Source of the DNA: Mesorhizobium_K marinum
GTDB lineage: Bacteria; Pseudomonadota; Alphaproteobacteria; Rhizobiales; Rhizobiaceae
Length of the DNA: 64,000 bases
Assembly (NCBI RefSeq): GCF_040813715.1
Contig: NZ_JBFOCH010000021.1
Direction: 5' to 3' (one strand)
Shown here: positions 1 through 9,173 of the stretch, in pieces
How positions within the stretch are numbered: the first letter of the stretch is position 1
Layout: every line of letters starts with the position of its first letter
Position numbers and translations under genes: made by a program
Notes under the pieces: model-generated
What the model saw: only the letters and a program-made list of their open reading frames with translations
What the model was told of the DNA's origin: nothing
Database searches by the model: none

Positions 1-119
1 CGCGTCGGCGCAATTTGAGCGAACCGCGAAACCGGCGCTAAACCATGCCGCCACACGCGCCTTTAACCGCATCGGGCCTAGCCTTCGTGGCAACAAGCAG
101 GCGGACAGGGACAGGCCGG

Positions 120-1946
120 ATGTATGCTCACGAGAACTCCCGCGGGGAAGCCGTTCCGCAGGAGAGGCGGGATGCGGCGCAGAACGACCGGCGCATCCTC
201 GGCCATGTCGTGCAATGCGACGGCGCCCGGGCGACGATCGCCGCCTACGCCGACGATGAGGACGGCACCGTCACCGCCCAGTGGACGGTCGGCCGCATGA
301 TCTCGATCAACCTCGGCAACACGCGCACCGTCGGCCTCGTCTACGCCATTGCCCGGACGGACCTGAGCTGGAACGAGGATGCGCGCAACGCCATCGATGT
401 AAGCGTCGAACTCGTCGGCGAGGTGCGCGACCGCGAGGCGCCGCAGCCGCCCGTCTTCGACCGCGGCATCACCGTCTATCCACATGTCGGCGCGATTGCG
501 CATCGCATTCGATCGCGCGACCTGCAGGCGGTCTACGATCTCGCCGGCAGACACGCGATCACCGTCGGCCAGCTGTCGCAGGAGGAGACGATCGAGGCGC
601 GCATCGCCATCGACGACACCCTGGCGCGCCACTTCGCGATCGTCGGCACGACCGGCGTCGGCAAGTCGACGGCCGTCTCGCTGCTTCTTCGCAAGGCGCT
701 TGAGGCCCGGCCGGACCTGCGCGTGCTGATCCTCGATCCGCACAACGAGTTCGCGGCATCGCTGCCGGAATACTGCATGCGCGTCGATGCCAGCTCGCTC
801 GACCTGCCGTTCTGGATGTTCCGGCTGGAGGAGTTCACCGAGGTCCTGTTCCGCGGCCGCGAGACGGTGCCCGAGGAGGTCGACATCCTGCGCGACCTCA
901 TCCCGATGGCGAAAAACCTCTACCGCAACCCGGCGGCCGGCGCCTTCCTGCGCAGGGGCGTCGATGCGCTGACGGCGGACACGCCGGTGCCCTACCGCAT
1001 GGCCGATCTCATCAAGCAGATCGACGAGCGCATGGGCCTCCTGGAAAGCAAGGACGATCGGCCGACCCTGAAGTCGCTCAGGACCCGCATCGAATCGGCG
1101 GTCGCCGATCCGCGCTACAAGTTCATGTTCAATTCCCGGCTGATCGAGGACACCATCCACGAGACGATCGGCAAGATCTTCCGCATCCCGCACGACGGGC
1201 GCCCGGTCACCTGCTTCGAGATGGCCGGCATGCCGTCCGAGATCGTCAACGCGGTTTGTTCGGTTCTCGCGCGGCTGGCCTTCGACCTCGCGCTCTGGAG
1301 CGAAGGCAGGCTGCGCCTGCTCGTGCTCTGCGAGGAGGCGCACCGCTACATGCCCGCCGACGCGCGGCTGGGTTTCGCGCCGACCCGCCATGCGCTGTCC
1401 CGCATCGCCAAGGAAGGCCGTAAATACGGCTGCTATCTCGGCGTCGTCACCCAGCGCCCGGGCGAACTCGACCCGACCATCCTGTCGCAGTGCTCGACCT
1501 TCTTCGCCATGCGGCTGGCCAACGAGCACGACCAGTCGATCATTCGCTCGGCGATCGCCGACTCGTCGGCGTCGAGCCTCGCCTTCCTGTCGTCGATGGG
1601 CCAGCGCGAGGCGATCGCGTTCGGCGAGGGCGTCGCCACCACGATGCGGCTGAAGTTCGAGAAACTCGATCCCAGCCTCATCCCGGGCGCAGCCAAGCGC
1701 CACGAGGAAGAACTGGCTGCCGCCGCCAGCGGCGAGGTCGACCTGATCGGCATCGTCGAGCGCCTGAGGAACGTGCCGAAGGCCCCGTCCAACATCGCGT
1801 TCGCCGAACCCGTCAGCGCGCAGCTCCAGCCGGGCGACCCCGGCTATCGCAGGCCCGAGCCCCAGGCGCCGCGGTCGGTGCCTGAACAGGACGAGATCGA
1901 CTACGGCTACGGCCTGAAGCCCGGCCGCTTCGGCTCGCGCGCCTAG
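120..1946 (+). CDS. HerA/VirB4-like P-loop ATPase
   Basis: A 608-residue ATP-binding protein of the HerA/DUF87 (FtsK-HerA superfamily) type. The N-terminal ~150 residues look like a HAS-barrel region. Walker A GTTGVGKST is at residues 176-184. A Walker-B-like LLVLCEEAH lies near residue 400, followed by the superfamily signature VVTQRPGELDPTILSQCST. HerA proteins form hexameric motors that translocate DNA, in archaea with NurA nuclease; the bacterial role is poorly defined and no nurA neighbour is visible. An in-frame ATG at position 45 would add 25 residues. The ATG at 120 is preferred because purine-rich sequence precedes it and the extra residues look non-native. Family is fairly certain; cellular role unknown. 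Confidence 0.82.
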   Translation: MYAHENSRGEAVPQERRDAAQNDRRILGHVVQCDGARATIAAYADDEDGTVTAQWTVGRMISINLGNTRTVGLVYAIARTDLSWNEDARNAIDVSVELVGEVRDREAPQPPVFDRGITVYPHVGAIAHRIRSRDLQAVYDLAGRHAITVGQLSQEETIEARIAIDDTLARHFAIVGTTGVGKSTAVSLLLRKALEARPDLRVLILDPHNEFAASLPEYCMRVDASSLDLPFWMFRLEEFTEVLFRGRETVPEEVDILRDLIPMAKNLYRNPAAGAFLRRGVDALTADTPVPYRMADLIKQIDERMGLLESKDDRPTLKSLRTRIESAVADPRYKFMFNSRLIEDTIHETIGKIFRIPHDGRPVTCFEMAGMPSEIVNAVCSVLARLAFDLALWSEGRLRLLVLCEEAHRYMPADARLGFAPTRHALSRIAKEGRKYGCYLGVVTQRPGELDPTILSQCSTFFAMRLANEHDQSIIRSAIADSSASSLAFLSSMGQREAIAFGEGVATTMRLKFEKLDPSLIPGAAKRHEEELAAAASGEVDLIGIVERLRNVPKAPSNIAFAEPVSAQLQPGDPGYRRPEPQAPRSVPEQDEIDYGYGLKPGRFGSRA

Positions 1947-1950
1947 CCAG

Positions 1951-2742
1951 TCAGGCGCAGACCCGGTTCCGCCCGGTGTTCTTCGCCTGGTAGAGCTGCT
2001 GGTCGGCGCGGCGGAACAGCGCGTCCGCGCCTTCCTTGCGATCCCAGACGGCCAGCCCGACCGAGGCCGTCACCTTCAGCCGGACGTTGCCGGATTCGAT
2101 CGCCATGCCGCCGATCGCCTTGCGGATGCGCTCGGCGAAACGCACCATCTTCTCCATGTCCATGTTGGGGGCGACCACGGCGAACTCCTCGCCGCCCAGC
2201 CTTGCCACCACGTCATGGTAGCGCGTCATGTCCCTGAGGCAGGTGCCGACGGCCCGCAGCACCTCGTCGCCGACGTCATGGCCATGCGCGTCGTTGATCT
2301 GCTTGAAATGGTCGAGATCGACGATCATCAGCCCGACCGGCTTCTCGACCCGGCTGAACTCGTCGAGATATTCCTTGAGCGCGTCGTCGAAATAGCGCCG
2401 GTTCTGCGTCCCCGTCAGAGCGTCGGTCAGCGCCGCCCGCTCGAAATTCTGCGAGCGCGCCGAAAGGCTCTCGGTCATGGCGCGCAGCTTGTTTTCCTCG
2501 CGCACCTGCCTGCGGATCAGCGGGAAGATGAGAAACAGGCCCAGGAACAGTCCAGCCGCGAGCAGCGCGCCAGCGCCGAACAGCAGCTTCGACAGGCGGG
2601 CGATGTGGGCATAGTGGTCGGCCTGGTCCAGCCCGCCGGCGATTGCAAACAGCAGGTCATAGGCGTGAAAGATGATCACGCCGGCCGCGAGGATGACCGC
2701 TATGAACACGAAGAAGGCGGCTTCGGACTTGTGGAGGCGCAT
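1951..2742 (-). CDS. Membrane-anchored GGDEF diguanylate cyclase
   Basis: A 263-residue protein predicted to make cyclic di-GMP from two GTP. Two hydrophobic segments (about residues 9-30 and 53-76) bracket a short ~22-residue periplasmic loop. A coiled linker and a GGDEF domain follow. The active-site motif is GGEEF at 183-187. The inhibitory I-site RYHD (RxxD) is at 174-177, exactly five residues upstream, so product feedback inhibition should be intact. The periplasmic part is too small for a recognisable sensor domain. It converges on the HerA-like gene with a four-base gap. Confidence 0.9.
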   Translation of the reverse strand: MRLHKSEAAFFVFIAVILAAGVIIFHAYDLLFAIAGGLDQADHYAHIARLSKLLFGAGALLAAGLFLGLFLIFPLIRRQVREENKLRAMTESLSARSQNFERAALTDALTGTQNRRYFDDALKEYLDEFSRVEKPVGLMIVDLDHFKQINDAHGHDVGDEVLRAVGTCLRDMTRYHDVVARLGGEEFAVVAPNMDMEKMVRFAERIRKAIGGMAIESGNVRLKVTASVGLAVWDRKEGADALFRRADQQLYQAKNTGRNRVCA

Positions 2743-2797
2743 GAAAACCCCGACGACGGCACCGTCCCGGTTATCGCAAAGCCAGCCTTACGGAGCG

Positions 2798-3715
2798 TTA
2801 ATCGTCGCGCCAGTCGTCCGCCCCTGTCAGGCGGCGCCAGTGCGGCCCGAGCTGGTTGCGGAACCAGGTGGATTGACGCTTGGCGTATTGGCGGGTGGCG
2901 ATCTTGGCGCGCTCGATCGCCTCGGCCATCGGCATCCGGCCGGAAAGCGCGGCCTCGAGCTCGCGGACGCCGATCGCCTTCATCGCCGGAAGCGCCGGAT
3001 CGAGGTCGAGCGCCGCAAGTTCGCGCACCTCGTCCAGCGCGCCGGCCCCGATCATGCCGTCGAAGCGGCGGTCGATGCGGGCAATCAGCTCGGCCCGGTC
3101 GGGCTCGATGACGAGAAACCGCGCGCTTGGCAGGTCGATCAGCGGACGCCCGGTCTCCCCCTGCCATGACAGGATGGAGCGGCCGGAGGCCTCCAGCACT
3201 TCCAGCGCGCGCACGATCCGCTGGCTGTCCCCGGGCTTGAGCGTGGCGGCGGCGGCCGCATCCTCCCGCGCCAGGACCCGGTGCAGTTCCTCCGGCCCCT
3301 TGTCGGCAAGTTCGCCGCGCCATCGTTCGCGGACGTCGGCCGGAATGTCGGGCATCCGGGAAATGCCCTCCTCCAGCGCCCGAAAGTAGAGGCCGGTCCC
3401 GCCGACGAAGATCGGGCGCGTCCCGGCCAGCCTGCCGGCATCGGCGAGTTCGGCGACGTCCCGCAACCAGGCGCCGGTGGAATAGGCCGTGCCGGGATGG
3501 ACATGCCCGTAGAGGAGATGCGGCGCGGCCTTCAGTTCCCCGGCGCCGGGCCTCGCCGTCAGCACGTCGAGGATGCCGTAGACCTGCATGGAATCGGCGT
3601 TGACGACCGTTCCCCCGAGCTTCGCGGCGATGTCGAGCGCCAGCCGCGACTTGCCGCTCGCAGTCGGCCCGGCTATCAGGATCGCGTTCCTGATGCGCCC
3701 CTCTCCCCCGGACAT
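2798..3715 (-). CDS. miaA: tRNA dimethylallyltransferase MiaA
   Basis: A 305-residue MiaA, which transfers the dimethylallyl group from DMAPP to A37 of tRNAs reading UNN codons. The P-loop GPTASGKS is at residues 16-23. The family segments NADSMQVY, FVGGTGLY and ATRQYAKRQ.TWFRNQ are present and the length is typical. The ATG at 3715 is the only sensible start: the frame stays open further upstream, but the extension runs antisense through serB and looks like junk. The start lies only four bases from the divergent serB start, so the miaA promoter must lie inside serB or be very compact. Confidence 0.95.
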   Translation of the reverse strand: MSGGEGRIRNAILIAGPTASGKSRLALDIAAKLGGTVVNADSMQVYGILDVLTARPGAGELKAAPHLLYGHVHPGTAYSTGAWLRDVAELADAGRLAGTRPIFVGGTGLYFRALEEGISRMPDIPADVRERWRGELADKGPEELHRVLAREDAAAAATLKPGDSQRIVRALEVLEASGRSILSWQGETGRPLIDLPSARFLVIEPDRAELIARIDRRFDGMIGAGALDEVRELAALDLDPALPAMKAIGVRELEAALSGRMPMAEAIERAKIATRQYAKRQSTWFRNQLGPHWRRLTGADDWRDD

Positions 3716-3719
3716 TTCG

Positions 3720-4607
3720 ATGCCGCTTGTCGCCACGCTGATTTCCCATCCCGCCAAGCGCCTCCTGGCGCCGACGCTCGCGAATATGGCGTCCTCGTCG
3801 GTCGGTGCAAGCGCGATCTCCCCGCTCGGCGAGAATGTCGCCTGCGATCTGCTGCTGCCTGAAGGCATTGGCCGGGACGAGGCCTCCGCCAGGCTGCGCG
3901 ATGCGCTGGCCGGCCAGCCGATCGACATCGTCGTCCACGACCCGGCCCGCAGGCGCAAGAAGATCCTGCTCGCCGACATGGATTCCACCATGATCGACCA
4001 GGAGTGCATCGACGAACTCGCCGACGAGATCGGGCTGAAGGAGCGGGTCGCCGCGATCACCGCCCGCTCGATGAATGGCGAGATCGCCTTCGAGCCGGCG
4101 CTCAGGGAACGCGTCGCGCTGATGAAGGATCTCGAACTGTCCGTCGTCGACCGCATCATCCGCGACCGGCTGACGCTGGCCTCCGGAGGACGCGCGCTTG
4201 TCCGGACGATGCGACGCAACGGCGCCTGGACCGCGCTCGTTTCCGGCGGCTTCGACGTGTTCACCTCGAAGATCGCCGAAAAGCTCGGCTTCCAGGAAAA
4301 CCGCGCCAACCGTCTCATCACCGCGAACGGACGGCTGACCGGCGAGGTGGCCGAGCCGATCCTCGGTCGCGCCGCGAAGGCGGTGGCGCTTTCCGAGATC
4401 GCCATCAGCCACCATGCCGACCCCTCCGACGTGCTGGCGGTCGGCGACGGCGCCAACGACCTCGACATGATACGGCTGGCCGGCATGGGCGTCGCCCTGC
4501 ACGCCAAGCCCGCGGTGGCGGCCGAGGCCGATGTCCGCATCGACCATGGCGACCTCACCGCGCTCCTTTACCTGCAGGGCTATCGCGAAGGCGAATTCGT
4601 CGAATGA
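3720..4607 (+). CDS. serB: Phosphoserine phosphatase SerB
   Basis: A 295-residue HAD-family phosphoserine phosphatase, the last step of serine biosynthesis. The nucleophile motif DMDST is at residues 86-90 (D86 nucleophile, D88 general acid), followed by DQEC, the Ser motif in LVSGGFDVF, and the Mg-binding VGDGANDLDM. The N-terminal ~80 residues resemble the ACT-like N-terminal extension of alphaproteobacterial SerB. The ATG at 3720 is chosen because upstream in-frame sequence overlaps miaA antisense. The stop overlaps the next gene's start in an ATGA, suggesting translational coupling to the acetyltransferase. Confidence 0.95.
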   Translation: MPLVATLISHPAKRLLAPTLANMASSSVGASAISPLGENVACDLLLPEGIGRDEASARLRDALAGQPIDIVVHDPARRRKKILLADMDSTMIDQECIDELADEIGLKERVAAITARSMNGEIAFEPALRERVALMKDLELSVVDRIIRDRLTLASGGRALVRTMRRNGAWTALVSGGFDVFTSKIAEKLGFQENRANRLITANGRLTGEVAEPILGRAAKAVALSEIAISHHADPSDVLAVGDGANDLDMIRLAGMGVALHAKPAVAAEADVRIDHGDLTALLYLQGYREGEFVE

Positions 4608-5167
4608 AGCCGATCCGGACCGAACGGCTGGTCCTGCGCAACTGGGAAGATCGCGACCGCGACCTGTTCCATCGCATCAATTCCGACGAGCAGGTGATGG
4701 CGTTCTTCCCGTTCCGGCGCGACCGCCAGGCGGCGGACGCCGTCATGGACGCGATGCGCCGCGAAATCGACCGCGACGGCTATGGCTGGACGGCCGTGGA
4801 GATCGCGGCGAGCGGCGAATGCATCGGTTTCACCGGACTGCACGGAGCCGAGGTCGCCGGCGTGGCGCCGCCGGGCTCGATCGAGATCGGCTGGCGGCTC
4901 GCCCCGGAATTCTGGGGCAAGGGCTATGTCACCGAGGCTGCCGAGGCGCTGCTTGCGTTCGGCTTCCAGACACTCGGCCTCGACGAGGTGATATCCTTCG
5001 CCGTCCACGACAATGTCCGATCGCTCGCCGTCATGGAACGTCTCGGCATGCGCCGCGACCCGTCGGGCGACTTCGACCATCCGCTCGTGCCGGACAGCCG
5101 CCCCGACCTCAAGCGGCACGCGCTTTATCGCATCGCCAGGAGCGATTGGCTAAGCCGGCGTTCCTAG
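4604..5167 (+). CDS. GNAT N-acetyltransferase, RimJ/RimL type
   Basis: A 187-residue GNAT acetyltransferase that should use acetyl-CoA. The opening TERLVLRNWEDRD is typical of the RimJ/RimL-like Acetyltransf_3 branch. The mid-domain segment IEIGWRLAPEFWGKGYVTEA carries the acetyl-CoA pyrophosphate-binding Q/RxxGxG/A-type loop (WGKGYVTEA). The substrate cannot be read from sequence. It overlaps the serB stop by four bases, so it is probably co-translated with serB. Confidence 0.88.
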   Translation: MKPIRTERLVLRNWEDRDRDLFHRINSDEQVMAFFPFRRDRQAADAVMDAMRREIDRDGYGWTAVEIAASGECIGFTGLHGAEVAGVAPPGSIEIGWRLAPEFWGKGYVTEAAEALLAFGFQTLGLDEVISFAVHDNVRSLAVMERLGMRRDPSGDFDHPLVPDSRPDLKRHALYRIARSDWLSRRS

Positions 5168-5185
5168 AAGGAAGCTGCCGGGTGC

Positions 5186-5202
5186 CGGGTGCTGCGCACC
5201 CG
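5186..5202. terminator. Short hairpin between convergent genes
   Basis: A 7-bp perfect inverted repeat, CGGGTGC/GCACCCG, with a three-base loop lies in the 42-base gap between the convergent acetyltransferase and protease genes. No T-run follows on either strand, so it would be at best a weak bidirectional terminator. It also lies in a local GCCGGGT direct repeat. Confidence 0.3.
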
Positions 5203-5209
5203 CCTTGCC

Positions 5210-6724
5210 TCAATCCATCCGGATCGTCACGAAGCGCAGTTCGCCGGTCTTCGAGGCAAGCATCAGCAGCGCATTCTTGCGGCCCTGCTCCTTGAGCGCG
5301 GCGATGCGGTCGAGCACGTCCTCCGGGGTCGAGACGGATTCCTGCGCGATCTCGGTGATGACGTCGCCGGCGGTCACGCCGCGTTCGGCCGCGGGCGACC
5401 CGTCGGCGACCTCGGTGACCACCACGCCCGAGACATCGGGATCGATGCCGAACTTGTCGCGCATCTCGTCGGTCAGTTCGCCGAACGTCATGCCGAGCAG
5501 CGACGCCGTCGCCACCGGACGGCCCTCTTCCCCGGCCTGCGCGCCTTCGGCCTCGGCAAGCTTCTCGCCTTCCTCCAGGCGGCCGAGCGTGACCTTGACC
5601 GTCGTCTCCACGCCCTTCCTGATCACCACGACATCGACGGCCTTGCCGACCGGGCTTTCGGCAACCGCGAGCGGCAGTTCCCGGCTCTCCTTGATGTCGC
5701 GGCCGTCGAAGCGAATGATCACGTCGCCGACCTCGATCAGCCCGTTGTCGACCGGCCCGTCCTTGATGATGCCCGACACCAGCGCGCCGTGCGCCTCCTT
5801 GATGCCGAGGCTTTCGGCGATCTCGTCGGTGACCGGCTGGATGCGCACGCCGAGCCAGCCGCGCCGGGTCTCGCCGAACTCGCGCAGCTGAGAGACCACG
5901 CCGACCGCCAGTTCGGCGGGTATGGAGAAGCCGATGCCGATCGAGCCGCCGGAGGGCGAGATGATGGCCGTGTTGATGCCGACCACCTCGCCGTACATGT
6001 TGAACAGCGGTCCGCCGGAGTTGCCGCGGTTGATTGCGGCGTCGGTCTGGATGAAGTCGTCGTAGGGGCCGGCGTCGATGTCGCGATTGCGCGCCGAGAT
6101 GATGCCGACCGTGACCGTCCCGCCGAGGCCGAACGGATTGCCGATGGCCATCACCCAGTCGCCGATGCGCATGCGGTCGGAATCACCGAAGTGGACCTCC
6201 TTCAGCTTCTTCAGCGTCGGGTCGACCTTGAGCACGGCGATGTCGGTCTTGGAATCGGTGCCGACCAGTTCGGCCTTCAGCTTCGAGCCGTCGGAAAAGT
6301 TGACCTCGATCTCGTCGGCGTCGGCGATGACGTGGTTGTTCGTCACCAGGATGCCCTCGGCCGCGTCGATGACGAAGCCGGAGCCCAGCGACTGCACCTG
6401 GCGCTGTCCGCCGCCGCCCTGGCGGTCCTTGAAGAATTCGTCGAAGAAGTCCTGGAAGGGCGAACCCTCGGGCACCTCCGGCAGCGGCACCGTGCCCTGC
6501 CCTTCGCCGCCCTTGATGCGCTGCGATGTCGAGATGTTGACGACCGCCCCGAGCAGCCCTTCGGCGAGGTCGGCGACCGAGGCCGGCCCCGCCTGCGTCA
6601 CGTGCGGCGCGGCGGCAGCCGCCGGCGCTTCCGTCTGCGCCAGCACCGGCGACGCGAAAACCATCGCCATGGCGAGCGGCAGGATGGCCCTGCGCAGCAG
6701 TGGCGTCGGGCGGTGACTGATCAT
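5210..6724 (-). CDS. degP: DegP/DegQ-family periplasmic serine endoprotease
   Basis: A 504-residue HtrA/Do-family protease that degrades misfolded envelope proteins. An N-terminal signal peptide (about residues 1-30, ending SPVLAQ) is visible. The trypsin-like domain has the triad H131 (TNNHV), D161 (TDIAVLKV) and S236 (GNSGGPL). Two PDZ domains follow, about 285-375 and 405-495, the first containing RRGWLGVRIQ. A Gly/Gln-rich loop near 100-110 resembles the LA loop. It lies downstream of hflK-hflC-DUF2065, a common alphaproteobacterial arrangement linking it to membrane-protein quality control. The DegP/DegQ/MucD distinction is not resolvable from sequence alone. Confidence 0.93.
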   Translation of the reverse strand: MISHRPTPLLRRAILPLAMAMVFASPVLAQTEAPAAAAAPHVTQAGPASVADLAEGLLGAVVNISTSQRIKGGEGQGTVPLPEVPEGSPFQDFFDEFFKDRQGGGGQRQVQSLGSGFVIDAAEGILVTNNHVIADADEIEVNFSDGSKLKAELVGTDSKTDIAVLKVDPTLKKLKEVHFGDSDRMRIGDWVMAIGNPFGLGGTVTVGIISARNRDIDAGPYDDFIQTDAAINRGNSGGPLFNMYGEVVGINTAIISPSGGSIGIGFSIPAELAVGVVSQLREFGETRRGWLGVRIQPVTDEIAESLGIKEAHGALVSGIIKDGPVDNGLIEVGDVIIRFDGRDIKESRELPLAVAESPVGKAVDVVVIRKGVETTVKVTLGRLEEGEKLAEAEGAQAGEEGRPVATASLLGMTFGELTDEMRDKFGIDPDVSGVVVTEVADGSPAAERGVTAGDVITEIAQESVSTPEDVLDRIAALKEQGRKNALLMLASKTGELRFVTIRMD

Positions 6725-6837
6725 GCGGCTGCTCCCCGGTCAAGGACGGCCCGCCTTCGCCGAGGCGGCGCGTTCATGTTCTTATGAAATAAGGCCTGTT
6801 TGCGGCTTTGACCATCGAGCGCCGAATAAATCCTCCG

Positions 6838-7023
6838 TTATCCGCGCACCAGCCAGACGATGCCGACGCCGGCGGCGATCGACGCCAGCCCGGCGATGCG
6901 CAGCGCCTGTTCCGGCATGCCGATCACTTCGGTGGCAAGCTTCTTGGCCAGGCCCGGAAAGCCGCCATAGACGAGACCCTCGACCACGAGGACGAGGCCG
7001 ATCGCGGCGAGAAAGTCGGTCAT
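6838..7023 (-). CDS. DUF2065 small membrane protein (YjeT-like)
   Basis: A 61-residue protein with two hydrophobic helices (about 3-22 and 41-59) around a short polar segment, PGLAKKLATEVIGMPEQALR. It matches the DUF2065/YjeT family, which is commonly found beside hflC. Function is unknown; a role as an accessory peptide of the HflKC/FtsH complex is only suggested by position. It starts 12 bases after the hflC stop. The 113 bases between it and degP probably contain the degP leader. Confidence 0.85.
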   Translation of the reverse strand: MTDFLAAIGLVLVVEGLVYGGFPGLAKKLATEVIGMPEQALRIAGLASIAAGVGIVWLVRG

Positions 7024-7035
7024 CGGGCCAACCCT

Positions 7036-8013
7036 TTACGGGTTGGCCGTGGTCGCTTCGGACGGCGCCGCCTCGGGAATGGCGCCGGTGGTGGCGCCGG
7101 AAGCGCCCGCCGGCCGTGCCGGCGCGGCGCCGTCCGTCCCGTTCGGGCTGCGGAAGTAGCGGAAGAAGTCCGAATCGGGCGACAGGACCATGGTCGTCCC
7201 GGTGCCCAGAAGCGCGTTCGAGTAGGCAATCATCGAGCGGTAGAACTCGAAGAAGCCGGGATCGCGCTGGAAGGCGTCCGCGAACACCGCGTTGCGGCGC
7301 GCTTCGCCCTCACCGCGCAGGATTTCCGATTCCTTGCGCGCCTCGGCGATGATCTCGACAACCTCGCGGTCGGCGCGGGCGCGGATGCGCTGCGCCGCTT
7401 CGCGGCCGCGGGCGCGCAGGCGCTCCGCCTCGGCCAGACGCTCGGCCTTCATGCGGTCATAGGTCTGCTGCGAGACCTCCGCCGTCAGGTCGGTGCGGCG
7501 AATGCGGACGTCCTCGATCTCGAGGCCGAGCGAGGTTGCATCCGGCCGCAGCTGGTCGCGCACCTCGCGCATCATGGCGGCGCGCTCTTCCGACAGCGCC
7601 GATTCGAAGCCGCGCACGCCGTAGACCCGGCGCAGCGCCGCGTCGAGGCGCGTACGCAGCCTCGCCTCGGCCTGCATCAGGCTGCCCGACACCGCCTGCC
7701 TGAAGGTCCGGGCATTGGCGATGCGGTAGGCGACGAAGGCGTCGACCTCGTAGAACTTGCCGCCCGACACCTGCACGCGGATGTCGTCGAGGTCGAAGCG
7801 CAGGATGCGGTCGTCGACCATCTGCACGTTGTCGGCCTCGAAGAACGGGAACGGAGCCTTGAAGTAGATGCCCGGCTCGGTCTCGACCTTCACGATCTCG
7901 CCGAAGCGCAGCACGATCGCCTGCTGGCGTTCGTTGACCACGAAGATGGACGAGTAGAGCAGGAACAGGACGACCGCCGCGACGATCGCGATCAGGGGAA
8001 GACGGTTGACCAT
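7036..8013 (-). CDS. hflC: HflC, SPFH-domain FtsH modulator
   Basis: A 325-residue HflC. One N-terminal transmembrane helix (about residues 4-22) precedes an SPFH/band-7 domain (VNERQQAIVLRFGEIV, then GIYFKAPFPF) and a long charged helical region around 190-245. A proline/alanine-rich tail ends the protein. HflK and HflC form a large periplasmic cage around the FtsH protease and restrain its degradation of membrane proteins. Its start codon overlaps the hflK stop by one base (TGATG), implying translational coupling and a balanced ratio. Confidence 0.95.
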   Translation of the reverse strand: MVNRLPLIAIVAAVVLFLLYSSIFVVNERQQAIVLRFGEIVKVETEPGIYFKAPFPFFEADNVQMVDDRILRFDLDDIRVQVSGGKFYEVDAFVAYRIANARTFRQAVSGSLMQAEARLRTRLDAALRRVYGVRGFESALSEERAAMMREVRDQLRPDATSLGLEIEDVRIRRTDLTAEVSQQTYDRMKAERLAEAERLRARGREAAQRIRARADREVVEIIAEARKESEILRGEGEARRNAVFADAFQRDPGFFEFYRSMIAYSNALLGTGTTMVLSPDSDFFRYFRSPNGTDGAAPARPAGASGATTGAIPEAAPSEATTANP

Positions 8014-9107
8014 CAGTTTGCTCCCTCGGCCGGGTTCTGCCCGCGCTTCTGCAGTTCGGGGAGCGGCAGATACGGCACCACGCCCTGGCCTTCCTGCCCG
8101 ATGATCACCTTGTTGGAATCCTTGAGCACCTTTTCCATCGTCTCGATGAACAGGCGCTCGCGGGTGATTTCGGGCGCCTTGGCGTATTCGTCGTAGACGG
8201 AGATGAAGCGCTGCGCCTCACCTTCCGCCTCCTGCACGACGCGGTTCTTGTAGGCGGCCGCGTCTTCGCGGACCTGCGCCGCCTCGCCGCGGGCCTGGCC
8301 GAGCTTCTGGTTGGAGTACTGGTTGGATTCCTCGACGAAGCGGTCCTCGTCCTGCTCGGCCCTCTGCACCTCGTCGAAGGCGTCGGCCACCTCGCGCGGA
8401 GGCGCGGCGTCCTCGATCGAGATCGCGTTGATCGCGATGCCCGCGCCGTAGTCCTGGAGCGTCGACTGGATGATGCCGCGCACCGCGTCGGCAATGCCCT
8501 GGCGATCGTCGCGGAAGATGTCCTGCGCCGGACGGCGCCCGACGGCCTCGCGCATCGCGCTTTCGCCGATCTGCCGCACCATCTCGTCGGGATCGGCAAC
8601 GTTGAACAGGTAGGCCTCGGGATTGTCGACCTGGTAGGCGATCGAGAACTTCACGTCGACGATGTTCTGGTCGCCCGACAGCATCAGGCCCGAGGAGGTG
8701 TTGCCGCGCGCCTCGCCGACCTGGATCAGCTTTTCGGCGGTGTTGGCGTACTCGACCGTTTCGATCGGCCACCAGTGGAAGTGCAGGCCGGGTTCGGAAA
8801 CCTCGTCCTTCGGCTTGCCGAAGCGCAGTTCGACGGCCAGTTCATCCGGCTGCACCGTATAGATCGCCTGGAACAGCCAGAACGCCGCCAGGCCAAGCGC
8901 GATCAGGCCGAACAGCGCCGGGCTCGCACCGCCGCCGCCGGGCAGTGCCTGCTTCAGCCGGTCCTGGCCGCGGCGAATGATGTCCTCGAGATCGGGCGGG
9001 TTGCCCTGCGGCCCGCTTGGTCCGCGCGGACCCTGGCCCCAGGGGCCGCCGCCATTGCCGCCGCCGCCCCACGGGCCGCCGCCGCCGCTCTTGTCGTTCC
9101 AGGGCAT
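8013..9107 (-). CDS. hflK: HflK, SPFH-domain FtsH modulator
   Basis: A 364-residue HflK. The first ~35 residues are extremely Gly/Pro-rich (GGGGPWGGGGNGGG type), as in the family, and should be cytoplasmic. A transmembrane helix (about 64-85) and an SPFH domain starting at TVQPDELAVELRFGKP follow, then a coiled-coil (residues ~225-310) rich in EDRFVEESNQYSNQ-type sequence. It is the first gene of hflK-hflC-DUF2065-degP and lies behind a heat-shock-like promoter at 9174-9202. Confidence 0.95.
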   Translation of the reverse strand: MPWNDKSGGGGPWGGGGNGGGPWGQGPRGPSGPQGNPPDLEDIIRRGQDRLKQALPGGGGASPALFGLIALGLAAFWLFQAIYTVQPDELAVELRFGKPKDEVSEPGLHFHWWPIETVEYANTAEKLIQVGEARGNTSSGLMLSGDQNIVDVKFSIAYQVDNPEAYLFNVADPDEMVRQIGESAMREAVGRRPAQDIFRDDRQGIADAVRGIIQSTLQDYGAGIAINAISIEDAAPPREVADAFDEVQRAEQDEDRFVEESNQYSNQKLGQARGEAAQVREDAAAYKNRVVQEAEGEAQRFISVYDEYAKAPEITRERLFIETMEKVLKDSNKVIIGQEGQGVVPYLPLPELQKRGQNPAEGAN

Positions 9108-9173
9108 AAATGTCCTTCCGCGTTGTGACCCGGGCGGATCGGCTGAAAGCCGCCGCGCCTCCCTTTCACCCCT

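Noticed and set aside
2700..4547. Long minus-strand frames extending miaA through serB
   Set aside because: Only the part from 3715 down matches MiaA. The rest is antisense to serB, which has its own catalytic motifs.
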